DNA of 64,000 nt from Calliphora vicina (GCF_958450345.1 NC_088782.1:101338358-101402357); one strand, 5' to 3'. Numbered from the stretch's first letter, positions 11,037-22,420 are shown. Made by a program: numbers and translations. The notes: generated from the letters alone by a model not told the origin.

Positions 11037-12679
11037 CACAGTGGTTTAGAAACTTTTTTTTTGTAAATAATTCGGTATCTTGGGAACTATTAGATATGTT
11101 GTTACGAAATTTCATATGGTTGGAGCTGAGGTGTTTTCTAGTTGATTTACGTTTGCTCAGCTTCCTAGCGCGAAAGGGGGGTAAGTACGTAGCTCCTTAA
11201 AGTTAGTCACCTCGGGTCTCAAATTTTTTAAAAAAATCGCCAAAAATCCATTTATGATCCGAATGAACAGTATAGGTTATCTCTATTAGTTGAAGAGATA
11301 TTCAGGTTTATTGATTTATTTTTTTAATTTTGCTCGCTTTTTTATGGTTTTTTAGATATGGCGGGCCTACGGAGGGTCGAAATTTATTTTTAAAATATCA
11401 GCTATATTGGCGATAAAATTCTAAATAATATAAAAAAAACTTGCTAACAGTTATATCTTCCGTATAAAAAGTTATACGCATCCAAAATTGGAACTTGTGA
11501 AAAGGGCCGAATTTTTTAATTTTTTTCACAAAAAAGCTCATAAATTTTTTCTTATGTAGAAAAAAAATTTCTTCGGAAGTACATATATAGAATTTTTATA
11601 TGATCCGGAAAGAAACCTTAATGCAAAACCGTATAAAGATTAAATAATTTTATAAAATTTTGGGACAAAAATTTCATATGGTGATTTTCCACGAATAAAA
11701 ATGTAAAATTTTAATTAATGTAAAATTTTAACAATTAAAGATATCATAACAAAATTTGGAACCAATTTAGACTCAAATGTCCTTAAATCAATGGCATTAG
11801 CATTTTTGAACTATTTTATTTTCAAATACCGAAATTCCTAAAACGGGTAAAATGTGTTCCAAAAACTGAGTTTTTTTTAGAAAAGTGTCTACTGTGATGT
11901 TGTTTACCGTGTGATAGTAAAAATACTTAGTAGATATTTAAGAAACATAAGGGGTTATATAAATATTTTCGTAAATCGGTGCTGTGCCTTTTCAGAATTT
12001 TTTACTCAAACCGAATTTTTTTTTTTTAAATTTGCCAAGTTTGGATAGGACTGGGGGGTGATATGTCCGCTTAAGTGAGCCAAATTTTTCTTTCCGGATC
12101 ATATAAAAATTCTACATAGTCCCTAAGAAATTTTTTTCCTACAAAAGAAAAAAATATATGGGCTTTTTTGGGAAAAAACGTAAAAATACGGCCCTTTTTA
12201 CAAGTTCCAACTTTGGATGCGTATAACTTTTTATAGGGAAGAGATAACTGTTAGCAAGTTGTTTTTAGTTTATTTAGAATTTTATCTCCAACATAGCTGA
12301 TGTTTTAAAAATAAATTTCGACCCTCCGTAGGCCCGCCATATCTAAAAAACCATAAAAAGATCGAGCAAAATTAAAAAAATAAATCAATAAACCTGAATA
12401 TCTCTTCAACTAATAGAGATAAATTACACTTGTAAGCGTATTTTTAGATCTTCTTAACGACTATTTATATTTAAAATTTCAGCTCATGCGTATTATAAAT
12501 GGATTTTTGGCGATTTTTTAAAAAATTTTAGACCAAAGGTGACCAACTTCGAGGGGCTACGCCCTGGCCCCCATTAGCGCTAGGAAGCTGAACAAACGTA
12601 AATCGACTCGAAGACACCTCAGCTCAAATCGTGTGAAATTTCGTAACAGTATCTCCAATATTTCCCAAAATACCGAACT
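11037..12679. mobile_element. Foldback element, family H copy 2, arms about 615 bp
   Basis: The left terminus is CACAGTGGTTTAGAAAC. The left arm (11037 to about 11650) and right arm (about 12075-12679) are reverse complements over most of their length. Examples are AAAGTTATACGCATCCAAAA paired with TTGGATGCGTATAACTTTTT, and TATGATCCGGAAAGA paired with TCTTTCCGGATCATA. The central ~420 bp are AT-rich. The last ~25 bp of the right terminus seem lost. No transposase frame survives. This is the most complete copy of the family in the window. Confidence 0.8.
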
Positions 12680-12765
12680 TTATAATATTTTAATACCAAT
12701 AACGTTTAACAAAAATAAGTTCCACATAAAACAAAATAAAGCAACTAATTTCAAGACGATCATGC

Positions 12766-13086
12766 CGGTACCGTGAAATAGCTCCCAAATGAAATAACTC
12801 CCAGTGAAATAACTCCCAATGAAATAATTCCCTTCAAAAATGAAATAATTCCCAAACTTGAAATATGAAATAACTACCAAAGGGTAAAATGAAATTACTC
12901 CCAATAATCGGCGGTTTCATAATTTTAAAAATATTAGTCCCAAAAAAGCGAAATAACTCCCAATGAAATAAATCCCAATAGAAATGAAATAATTCCCAAT
13001 GTGAAGCTATTTATTTATGCAATCTAAAAAAAGGAACTACAAAAGTGAAATTATTCTTCGCCTACCAAACAATTTTTGCATTGCGG
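12766..13086 (+). repeat. 15-bp-motif element (GAAATAACTCCCAAT), copy 1
   Basis: About a dozen imperfect copies of GAAATAACTCCCAAT follow GGTACCGTGAAATAG. The segment continues through GCGAAATAACTCCCAATG, TTTATTTATGCAATC and GTGAAATTATTCTTCGCCTA to TTTTTGCATTGC. The same order appears reversed at about 44375-44697, so this is a dispersed element and not a local microsatellite. No coding or terminal inverted repeats are evident. Confidence 0.7.
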
Positions 13087-13126
13087 GCCTCTATAAAGAG
13101 AGTGAGGCAAAACTTCAAAACCACTT

Positions 13127-13790
13127 CATTCTAAATACTTGTTATCAGGTATTGCAACATGCCGCCGAGCGTTGGTCATGATCAGGCGCGGAACCAGAAG
13201 GGGTGAAATAGGAAAAACCGAAAAGTTTTCATATAAAAAAACCAATACAAAGAAAAATGTATAACAAATTTTAATTTCCCCACCCAAATGGTTGACCTGG
13301 ATCCACGCCTGGTCATGATAGAATATTACGGTATCATGTCTGGCAGCATATCCTGGCCATTTTTCGGCCAATGCTCGATTCAAATGAATCAGTTGCATTT
13401 GATAAAGCTTCAGATGATGGTCTGGTCAGATTTTAGCAGCTCATAATAGATAGGACCCTTTTGGTTCCACCAAAGATGCATTCACCTTATATAATCCACT
13501 GTGGGTTGGCCGATCTTCACATCCGATCTCTAATGATTTGGGTTATCGTAATGGATCCTTTCTTCATCTCAAGTAATGATTCGATGCAAAAATGATTTGC
13601 ATTTCGGAGATACAAAATAGTTTGTCAAGGTCTCTCGGCTTCAATTCGTATGGTATCCAATTTCCCAACATTTGGATGAATCCTGAGTAGCTCCTAATGA
13701 TTTCGCAAGCTCCGATTAAACACATTCACTATAAGCTTTGATGAGCAATTGGTGTGCCTCAGCAGAACTTTTTTTTCAAATAAAAGAAGT
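13127..13790 (-). pseudogene. Mariner (mauritiana-type) transposase pseudogene
   Basis: On the minus strand the pieces read, in order: SSAEAHQLLIKAYSECV (N-terminal helix-turn-helix region), SELAKSLGAT, SFLHRIIT, KGPIYYELLK, then MQLIHLNRALAEKWPGYAAR and HDTVIFYHD, resuming as NARRHVAIPDNKYLE. These match Mos1/mauritiana-type mariner transposases, which cut and paste at TA. The DNA between AYSECV and SELAKS is deleted, several frameshifts occur, and the second catalytic Asp region (HDNARPH in the family) is split by a 129-bp insertion at 13183-13311. Neither terminal repeat is visible. Confidence 0.8.
13183..13311. mobile_element. 129-bp hAT-like MITE inside a mariner pseudogene
   Basis: The termini CAGGCGCGGAACCAG and CTGGATCCACGCCTG are 15-bp inverted repeats with two mismatches. 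The flanks are the perfect 8-bp duplication GTCATGAT (13175-13182 and 13312-13319). An 8-bp TSD with a CAGG-type end is the hAT hallmark. Removing the element and one duplication restores the mariner HDNAR reading. A second copy lies at 29947-30046 in opposite orientation. Confidence 0.8.
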
Positions 13791-13799
13791 AAAGCATAT

Positions 13800-14050
13800 A
13801 ACGCTTTGTTGATACCAAATTAGACATTTTTGAAGCAAACAAAGCTCTTGTTTTACACCATTATGTTCAGAAACTAAGTGAAAATAAATGAGTAATACAT
13901 ACATATATGTATGAGGAATACAAAAAAAACATTTGGATCCATTTTTATTAAACATTTTCAGCATTTTTTCACAATTTAACAATTTATCACAAATTTATTT
14001 ATTTTGTTTTGGTTTTCTTATTGTAATATGCTTACAGCAATGTAAAAAAT
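13800..14050. other. No recognised feature
   Basis: AT-rich DNA downstream of the mariner pseudogene. I see no gene or element boundary. Confidence 0.4.
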
Positions 14051-14054
14051 TCTA

Positions 14055-14275
14055 GTAGGTAATATAATATAAACCGTGATCCAAAACATTGCGGCCAACG
14101 AACTTGCACTCGATATCGTATACCGTGATTTGCCCCTGTACTTTGCGCAAGAGGTTTACATGGACGGCCTGCCAGATGGACAGACGGACATCATTAAGTC
14201 GATACAGAAAGTGGGTATGTAGGGTATTATATACTCAGGCTTTACCGACAATACTTTCTTTCTTGCTTTAAATTA
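14055..14275 (+). mobile_element. HINE fragment, family E-like
   Basis: It contains TTTACATGGACGGCCTGCC, a GACAGACGGACATC run and ATTAAGTCGATACAG. It ends with GTAGGGTATTATATACTCAGG...CTTTACCGACAATACTTTCTTTCTTGCTT, which is a decayed family E 3' end. The body monomers are missing, so the ends were brought together by deletion. Confidence 0.6.
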
Positions 14276-15230
14276 AAAATCGTGTTTCCATACAATAACA
14301 CATATATATGTATGTAGATATGTATGCAAATTTTTTACTCATTTAACAAATATTTGTATTTCTACTTATTCGAGTGCACAAAAAAGAAAAATATAAAAAT
14401 TCAATATAAACAAATATGGCCATATAAATAATAAATAGTGACCAGTTTTCTACTGAAATTTTTAACAATTTTGTTCTTTTGTTTTTATACGGAAAATCTA
14501 TGTGCTGGAAATCATTTTCAGTAAATAGTTAAATATCACTACAATACTGGCATTTCAGCAATGACCTGATGCAAACACACAACAGATAAAACTAAAGACA
14601 ACAAGATTTTATTTTGTAAATAAACATATGAAATGGCATAAAACATCTGAGTAAATCCTAATCCGATCAACTATAAATTTTACATTTGTTTAAAATAAAA
14701 CAACATCCTTTATGGATTAAAAAAGTAGAAGTCTAGTTCGTTTACTATGGTCATGATGTTAGTAAAGTTTACATGTTTATTACAGCCTTTAATGTCACTT
14801 GTAAACAAAAATCACAAAATGTTCTCTCGGTTTTTGAAATTTTAAATGCTATTCCCCTTAAATGCTTATCAATTGAATTTCGAATCAATAATTTTTTCCA
14901 TACATATAGAATTGTTATAACTTTTTCATATTTTCAATAAAGATAAAAACATTTTGCATCTCCAAAGTAATCATCTGCAGTAGAAAAACATGTAATATTG
15001 GTAAAAAAAAAACACATACGTAGAGCAACATTAACACGTACAACACTAAAGCAGCTTAAAGTTAAAAGCTGCTACGCATGTCAGTGTTTTATGGCAGCAT
15101 GTTAAAAATTATAAAAATAAATAAAGAAATAAACAATTTTGATTTTAAATATTGTGGAGAAAACATGGATTTAATAATGCTCCATATGATTGTTTTCATT
15201 GAGGATACATAAAAGTGTCTACAATATACA
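14276..15230. other. No recognised feature
   Basis: AT-rich DNA without supported genes. It lies immediately left of the Tc1-like element. Confidence 0.5.
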
Positions 15231-15236
15231 TACATA

Positions 15237-16881
15237 CAGTCAGCGTCAAAAGAAAGTGTACAACTTGTTTTTACATTTAAAACGTTTTATTTACATATTA
15301 AAAAACAATTTTTTCTCCAGTTCTAGTATATTTAACAAAACACTTAATTGTTCTCTTGCAATGTATAAACAAAAAACTAAACTATTTCAACTGCAACAAA
15401 AACAGTAACAACAAAACCAAAAATACTCCATTTTTAACGCGTCAGAAAAAAGTGTACACATTTAGAATTGCAATAAGATTTTTCTAGCTACATAAAAAAA
15501 TATATTGTTATTCTTTATTTTTGCCTAGATTATAATTTTTTGTGGATCTTGCTGCTAGTCTCATGAGATTTTAAGATAGTAGTTTTCTTGTTTGATCGCG
15601 AGAACTTTAAAACCAAAATGGGAAAACAAACTGCAATTGAAACAAAGTAAGTCATAAAATTTAAAAATGAAGGCAAATCGTCACGTGAAATCTCCTCTAT
15701 AATAGGAAGAAGCCATAATACTGTAAAAAAAATTATAGACAAACAAAAAAATTTAGAATTTTAGAAGATCAGCAACGTGCCGGAACACCAAAACGCCTTA
15801 ACAACCTTGAAATACGATCGATTGTGAGAGCAGTGAAGAAAGTATTCACAGTAAGTGGAGTACAATTATGCGAAGAATTAACAGATTCGTCTGGAGTGAG
15901 AGTTAGTAACAGTACGGTTCGCCGAGCCCTACACCCAAATGCTGTATATGGTGGAGTTCCGAGAGAATAACCCCACATTTCCAAACGAAATAAAGAGCGA
16001 CTTCGAGAATTCGCAAACAGGTATAAAAACTAAGAAAATTTTTTTGGAATAATGTGCTGTTTACGGACGAAAGCAAGTTTGAGATTTTCGGAAGTAAAAA
16101 AAGGAGTAAAATTTGGAGAAGCAAAAATCAAGAGTTCGACCAAAAAATGTACTATCCACCGTAAAGCATGGTGGTGGTTAGGTGATGGTGTGGGGGTGTA
16201 TGGCGGCAAGTGGCATTGGAAAACTCATATTTATTGATAGTTTGATGAGCAAAACCGATTACCTAAACATTCTTATAGAAAATATGGAACCCATCTTAGA
16301 AAATTAGATCTAGACCGAACCTGGATCTTCCAACAGGACAACTATCCGAAGCATATTTCTTAACTTGTTAAAGAATGGTTGTTGTATCATACACCGAAAC
16401 AACTGGAACAACCCCCACAGTCACCGAACATTAATCCCATTGAACATCTGTGGTAGCATTTGGACAGACAGATCAGAAAATGAAATATTACCAGCAATGA
16501 CTCTCTACACGAAATCCTGCAGGAAGAGTGGTTCAACATCCCAACATCGGTGACATCAAAATTGGTAGAAACAATGCCAAGGAGGCTTGAAACTGTTTTA
16601 AAACCCAAAAGATGTCAAATAAAATACTAAACACGTTTTTTCTTCTAATTTCCCTAAACTGTACACTTTCTTTTGACGCGTTAAAAATGGAGTATTTTTG
16701 GTTTTGTTGTTACTGTTTTTGTTGCAGTTGAACTAGTTTAGTTTTTTGTTTATATATTGCAAGAGAACAATTAAATGTTTTGTTAAATATACTAGAACTG
16801 GAGAACAAATAGTTTTTTAATATGTAAATAAAATGTTTTAAATGTAAAAACAAGTTGTACACTTTCTTTAGACGCTGACTG
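15237..16881 (+). mobile_element. Tc1-like transposon, 1645 bp, full length but inactive
   Basis: The termini CAGTCAGCGTCAAAAGAAAG and its complement (CTTTCTTTAGACGCTGACTG) are flanked by TA on both sides (15235-15236, 16882-16883). The terminal inverted repeats are about 230 bp. Each holds two transposase-site-like motifs about 200 bp apart: outer CGTCAAAAGAAAGTGTACA, inner CGTCAGAAAAAAGTGTACAC, mirrored at 16657-16681 and 16855-16881. That is the IR/DR layout of Minos and S-type Tc1 elements. Total and TIR lengths also fit that group. The transposase inside is broken. Confidence 0.85.
15618..16628 (+). pseudogene. Tc1-family transposase, frameshifted
   Basis: It begins MGKQTAIETK with a stop directly after, then VIKFKNEGKSSREISSIIGR and SHNTVKKIIDKQKN (paired-like helix-turn-helix). 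Across frames follow SGVRVSNSTVRRAL, LFTDESKFEIFG (first catalytic Asp), VKHGGG and MVWGCMAASG, FQQDNYPKH (second Asp), NPIEHLW (catalytic Glu) and a tail near MPRRLETVLK. The DDE residues are all legible, with DD34E-type spacing expected for Tc1. At least four frameshifts or stops (near 15648, 15765, 15968 and 16180) prevent translation. It lies between the inverted repeats of its own element. Confidence 0.85.
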
Positions 16882-17255
16882 TATGTATATATTGTGGCTA
16901 AAGCATATTTTATAGCGAATTTTTAATAATTTTTAAAACAAATATGGAGGTGGATTTCAGATATTTATAAAATCTAGTATGGCACTTGTTAAATCCTGAC
17001 TCTTATTTTCATCATCGATGCCATTGTGTATGTAATATAACATCTTATAAATGTCCGCCGCGGACTCGTTGTTTGGCTAGCATCCGAAATGTCCAATGAT
17101 CCATGACTTTGGCTCATAAATCAGGCTGAATTTGACCAATTTCAGGAATTATGATGGCTTCGAGGGCCGCTGTGTTTTGTGGCTTAAGAACAGCCCTCAA
17201 GAAAAAGTCTAATGGAGTCAAATCGCACGATCACGGTGGCTAGTCCATTACAATG

Positions 17256-18854
17256 CTCAGTGAGGCAGAATCATAATTTTTTGGAAATAAATCTGGCTCG
17301 TCCGATCGTAACAAAATTTGACGTGGGCATATCCAAGGAGTATTCGACTTAAAGTTATTAAAATGGGGCCTTCAAATGCCCCATGAGCGGCTCTATGGGG
17401 GCTCAAATTAGGGTACCTTCGACATGTAAAATGTTTAAATCCGTGCCATCTTATTCTTTCCCTTCCGATTTCAACGCCTGTCCGTGCTATTCCGAGCTAT
17501 AGGCATTTCAAAATAGTAATTTTAAAATTTTTGCCATATATTGGTTCCCTTTTTTAAAAATATAGGGCGTACCTTTGACTTAATTGACTAGAATTTGTTT
17601 GTTAGTTAGACAACTAAATTACCAATAAAATGCAAAAGTATTCAGAGCAATACCAATTATGGACCCAAAAATAAAAGTTTTTGATTTTAAAAATTCAATA
17701 AATAGTACATTTTTGCTGTTTTTGGGCGAAAAGGTGATATGATTGTGATATGATAAGTTAATTTTTGGTCTTAAAAAAAAATTCAAGTAAATATCTCAAT
17801 TACATTCAAAAATAGCCAATTTAAAAATCCGTCCGTATTGCACTTTTTATACCCTTCACCTAAGTTTGTAATTTCCACAATATAATTTTCCGACTATATA
17901 AAGTATATATATTTTGGAGTCGATTAAGACGTATCCGTCTATCTGTCTATTGAAATCAATATTCTGAAGACCCCAGATATCTTCAGGATCCAGAAGTTTC
18001 GAGAAGTTTCCTATTTAAAATCAGAAAAATCGGTCCACAAACGGCTGAGATATGAGGAAAAAAACCAGAAAAAAAAATAAAAAACCAAAAATTTTTTTTT
18101 AAAATTTAAAAAAAAAAAATTTTTACAAAAAATTAAAAAAAAACAACTTTGGAAAAAAAGTAAATTTTGTTTATCTAAAAATATTTAAAAATTGTATTTC
18201 GAAGTATAATTTGTTGAAGGGTATATAAGATTTGGCATAGCCGAATATAACTTGTTCATACAAATAGAACATGTATTTTATACCAAAATGTTTTCCGTAA
18301 AGATACTTTACAGAAACACATAAAATTGTGATATGTTCTTAACGAAAGTTTTTTTTTTTTAAAAAAGAGATAAGTCTTCGTTTCGCCCAAGAAATAGCTA
18401 AAATCTATTATTTTTTTAATTTTTAAATTGAAAATCGTTTATTTTTGGATGCATAATTGATATTGTATATTATTGGTAATTTAGTTGTACAACTAACAAA
18501 AAAATTGGAGTCAGAATTACGCGATATATTTAAAAAAAGCAAAATTTTATATTTCAATTTTCAAATGCCTATAACTCGGGAATCATAAGATAGAAATAGC
18601 ACACGCAAGCATGTTTCTTAAGACCTAGCCGAGTGCGTTCCAAAAATACAAAATCATGGCACGTGTTTAAGCATTTTACATGACGAATGTACCCTACTTT
18701 GAGCCCCCATAGCGACGCCCCTGGAACCCCTGGTTTATTTGAATAATTTAAACTCGAATACTCCTTGTCTACGTCACGTTAAATTTTATTCCCATCGGAA
18801 TAGCTTTGAAATTCCAGATTTATTTTCAAAAAATGTTGATTCTGCCCCACTGTG
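17256..18854. mobile_element. Foldback element, family G copy 1, nested in D1
   Basis: The ends are CTCAGTGAGGCAGAATCA at the left and, read inverted, CACAGTGGGGCAGAATCA at the right. The inverted repeats extend inward (GAAATAAATCTGG, CAAGGAGTATTCGA) for several hundred bp with decay. The flanks in the transposase reading direction are CGTTG and CATTG, a possible 5-bp duplication with one mismatch. The transposase frame continues across the insertion. A HINE (17848-18256) sits inside, so the order is transposase, then foldback, then HINE. Confidence 0.75.
17848..18256 (+). mobile_element. HINE family F copy 1, nested in foldback G1
   Basis: It starts TATACCCTTCACCTAAG and has the core AAGTATATATATTTTGGAGTCGATTAAG with a weak run GTCTATCTGTCTA. 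It ends GAAGGGTATATAAGATTTGGCATAGCCGAATATAACTTGTT, where TTCGGC...GCCGAA-type complementarity forms the 3' stem. Much of the body is poly-A/T. The phrase AATCGGTCCACAAACGGCTGAG also occurs, inverted and altered, near 61900. It is shorter than families A and E. Confidence 0.7.
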
Positions 18855-21139
18855 CAACGAGAGATGAGCATGTTCTCAAATCGCTCTTACAGAATGTCCA
18901 ATGTGGCATGACTTGTGTAGCATGTAGCGCCGTGCTGTTGGTACTTCATGTCGTTGTTATCCATATCATATAATTCAGGCCAAAAGACGTTGGTAATCAT
19001 CGACCAATAGCACTCGCTGTTGACGGTGATTGCTTTGCCAACATCGTTTTCGAAGAAATATCGACCGATGATGACGGCAGCCCAAAATCCATACCAAATA
19101 GTGTCTTTTTTGGGATGCAGCGGACGCTCTTGGATCTCATGTGGATTGATATCGTTCCAAATTCAATAGTTTTGTTTGTTGACTGACGTATCCATTCATC
19201 CAGACCATTAAAAGGCCGAAGCGCGCGGAACTTTGCCCGAACGGAACATCCATTTTGATAAAACAATTTTATGCTGAAGAAATGGCAGCCAATTCGACAT
19301 ATGGAGAGCACTACTTTAAATATAAAATAGCTTGCACTACCAACAGATACACAGACAAATATACCTTTAGTACAATATACGTGAGCTTATGGTTTAAAAC
19401 TTCAAATCTTATTAAAATGAAACTATTCCAAAAACTATTTCACGTAAATGAAACTGCTTTAAGTTATTTTCACGTACTTCTCTAAGATACTTTTTATACC
19501 CTCCACCACCATAAGTGGTGAATGAGGGTATATATAAGTTTGTCATTCCGTGTGTAACATTGAGAAATATTCATCTGAGACCCAACAAAGTATATATATT
19601 ATTGATCCTTATGAAATTCTAAGTCGATTGAGCCATGTCCGTCTGTCTGTCCGTCTGTCCGTCTGTGTAAAACACGCTCACGTCCAAAATACGCAAACAA
19701 ACTTAGTAGAGTTGCAAGAAAAATGTTTATTATTGTCCTAAGCAGTTTGGTATTGAAAATCAGCGAAATCGGTACAGTGGAACCAAAGTTATGAATGAAA
19801 ATGTGGGACAACCTAAAAAAAAAATTGATAATTTTCATATATTTTTGGACATTTTTTGTAAATATATTGCAGCTAATATCATAAAATTTTGCACTCGTTA
19901 CTTTTATGATAAAAGGAGTAACTCTGGTTAAAATTATAAGAATCGGTCCAAGATTTCTCCTAGCCCCCATACAAATTTCTTCCCGAAATATGGTTATATG
20001 GTCTATAAATGCCTACAGAATAGGAATATCCACATGAAATTCAGCGAAAATAAGTTTCGTGGTAAAAGAAATTATATTACAAAATTTTTCGTGGATCGGC
20101 CCATATTTGACCATAGCCCCCATATAAAGTACACTTCCGAAAATCTCTTAAATAAGCATAAATGTCTTATAAATATCGCTATCAAGTTGAAATTCGACAT
20201 GAATAATCCCCATATATACCAAAATTGCTGTACCTAATTCTATGAAGATCGGCCGATAATTGGTTATAGCTCCCATATAAGGACCACATCCAAAAAACAC
20301 AATAACCTACATAAATATCTAAAAAATATCAATATCAAAACAAAATTTCACACACATCCATAGTTTATATTTAGAAATCATACTACTGGATTTTGTGAAT
20401 ATCGGTCCATATTTGACCACAGCTCCCATATAAGGTCCACTTCCAAAAATCAGTTAAGTACTCATAAATCTCTTATAAATACATTTATCATGCTAAAATT
20501 CGACAAAAATTATACTCATATATATAGAAATTTTATGCAGATTGGCCGATAACACAGTGCAACAGTGAAAAAAACACAAGATCATGACTATATAGGTTCG
20601 ACTCTACTACCAAAGTGTAGTAAAACCCTATACTCAGTTTGTCCATTTTGGTGACCAATTTTTTTTTATGGGCCCCCAAAGTTTCTGAAAATCAGTGCGG
20701 CCTCTAAAAAAGGTGTCATCAGTTTTCGGTTAACAGCTAATTCAGACTTTGTGATACGGCTTAACTTTATATGGCAATAATATAGCTAAGAGACCGCCAA
20801 ATAAATTTTGTTAAATTTTTTTTCCAAAAAATTGCTTTTTCGTGCACTTATGTTGAAAAAATATAGGAAGAACATTTTTTTTTTTACTTTTTTTAGAATA
20901 ACTTCCAGAGTCTCCTAATTTTTCACTAACAATATTTAGCAAAGTTGTAGCTACGGTAAAGTTGAACAACTCTTGAGAACATATCAATGCATTCTGAACG
21001 TGTCTAGTCACTCTAAATAGCACATAAAGATCACTTTGTACCTTAACAATTTTCGTTTTTACTATTTTATGACTCTAAAACAAAGATATTTTGTTAAAAT
21101 AGTATGATCAAGTCCACACATCTATGTTGTGCTGTATTA

Positions 21140-22110
21140 TTTACTCGGCTGAGGTGTTCGGAATGGGGATCAGTGAGTGGACCCTCAATGTCACACATTT
21201 AAAAAAAAATCCGCCAAAAAGCCATTTATGATCCAAATGAGCTAAAATTTAAAATGTAGATAGTCCTTGAGAAGGTCTACAAAAATATGCTTTTATCTGT
21301 AGGTATCTCTTTTAGTTCAAGAGATATTTAAGTTTAATTTTTTTTTTAAATTTTGCTCGATCTTTATTTTGTATTTTATATATGATGGGTCTACGAAAGG
21401 TCGAAATTTGTTTTTTATATACGATGTATATTTGCGATAAAATTCTAAAGAAAATAAAATAAACCTGATAAAAATTAGTTCGTCCCTATAACAAGTTACA
21501 CGCATCCAAAGTTGAAGCTTCTTTTTATATATTTCAACTTTGTATGCGTGTGTTTTTTAAGTTTTTTCCCAAAAAAGTCCCCATAGTTTTTCTTTTATAA
21601 AAAACTAATTTTCTTCGTGGCTATATACATTTTTTTATGATCTAGAAAGAGAACTTAATGCAAAAATGTATAAAGTAAAATCTGACTAACTTAAGCGGAC
21701 ATTGTACCCCGCAGCGCTATCCAAACTTGGCCAATTTTGAAACAAAATTTTAGGTTTGAGTAAAAAATTCTAAAAACGCAAAGCACCGATCCTCAAAAGC
21801 TCATCATATTTGTATAGCCCTATATATTATTTATATACATACAAAACGGTTTTACTTTCATACTGTAAATAACGTCAAAGTGGGCTATTTTCTTAAAAAA
21901 ACTCAGTTTTTGGAACACATTTTCCCCGTTTTAGGAATTTCGATGTTTGAAAATAAAGAATGGCAACATTAGTGATACCATTGACTTAAGAACATTTAGA
22001 TCTATATTACTTCCAAATTTTATTGTGATGTCTGTAACTGTTCAAATTTTACATTAATTCAAAGTTTTTATTTTTCTTGGTGGAAAATCACCATTTTATA
22101 ATATAGTTAG
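21140..22110. repeat. Family H segment inside the 2.4-kb foldback element
   Basis: It shares with 11037-12679 the blocks CTGAGGTGTTCGG, ATTTATGATCCAAATGAGC, AGAGATATTTAAGTTTA, TTGCTCGATCTTTA and CATCCAAAGTTG. It also shares the central part (TTTGGAACACATTTTCCCCG and TTTCGATGTTTGAAAATA). Both outer termini of family H are missing, so this is either an internally captured copy or shared ancestry of the two elements. Confidence 0.65.
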
Positions 22111-22225
22111 TTTTTAAGGTAAGATACGTCCGAAAAAAAACAAAATTTATTCATTTCACTAAAATGTCAATCTCCAAGTCACAAGGTTTCCACCAATATC
22201 AAAAACTTATATAAAAAGCTTATAT

Positions 22226-22420
22226 TTACTCTTCGGAAGCTCCACAAACCTTGCCCACTTTCAAAAATTTTAATGTTTTTTCATATCTTGCATCAAGCCG
22301 GTCTTGCGTAATCAAGATTGGATAAAGTGATACGCCCGGATCATACCGATAATGATTTGCCCATTCTTCGTTATTCCAGTTCAATAGAGAAGTATACACT
22401 CGAACATACATTTTTAACAA
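22226..22420 (-). pseudogene. Unrecognised 64-codon frame inside the foldback core
   Basis: The peptide includes YTSLLNWNNEEWANHYRYD and ILITQDRLDARYEKTL, and is less compositionally simple than most small frames in this window. It is bounded by the right arm of the 2.4-kb foldback element. It may be the last legible piece of that element's transposase or of a captured gene. I recognise no domain and do not assign a function. Confidence 0.3.

Larger units (their letters stand above)
17040..19270 (-). pseudogene. Tc1/mariner-superfamily transposase pseudogene D1, split by a nested insertion
   Basis: Reading the minus strand from 19270: an N-terminal piece QNGCSVRAKFRALRPFNG, then after a deletion VNKQNY, IWNDINPHEIQERPLHPKK, WAAVIIGRYFFENDVGKA, NVFWPELYDMDNNDMKYQQ and HGATCYTSHATLDIL. 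The frame is open apart from two stops until 18853. There a foldback element (17256-18854) intervenes. It then resumes as SCDLTPLDFFLRAVLKPQN ... HWTFRMLAKQRVRGGHL. Related fly transposases have QQDGATCH at the second catalytic Asp. Here the codon is CAC (His), so the active site was lost. The third Asp (CDLTPLDFF) remains. Confidence 0.75.

Noticed and set aside
19550..19741. A conserved 63-codon frame (MCNIEKYSSETQQ...) that recurs at 27131, 42368 and 58582
   Set aside because: It lies over the HINE family A 5' core and GTCY run in all four copies. Conservation follows from the DNA repeat, and no start context or domain supports a protein.
19599..19970. A 123-codon minus-strand frame, one of the longest in the window
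   Set aside because: It reads the HINE family A 5' end backwards, and the other copies give related but differently broken frames (110, 79 and 95 codons).
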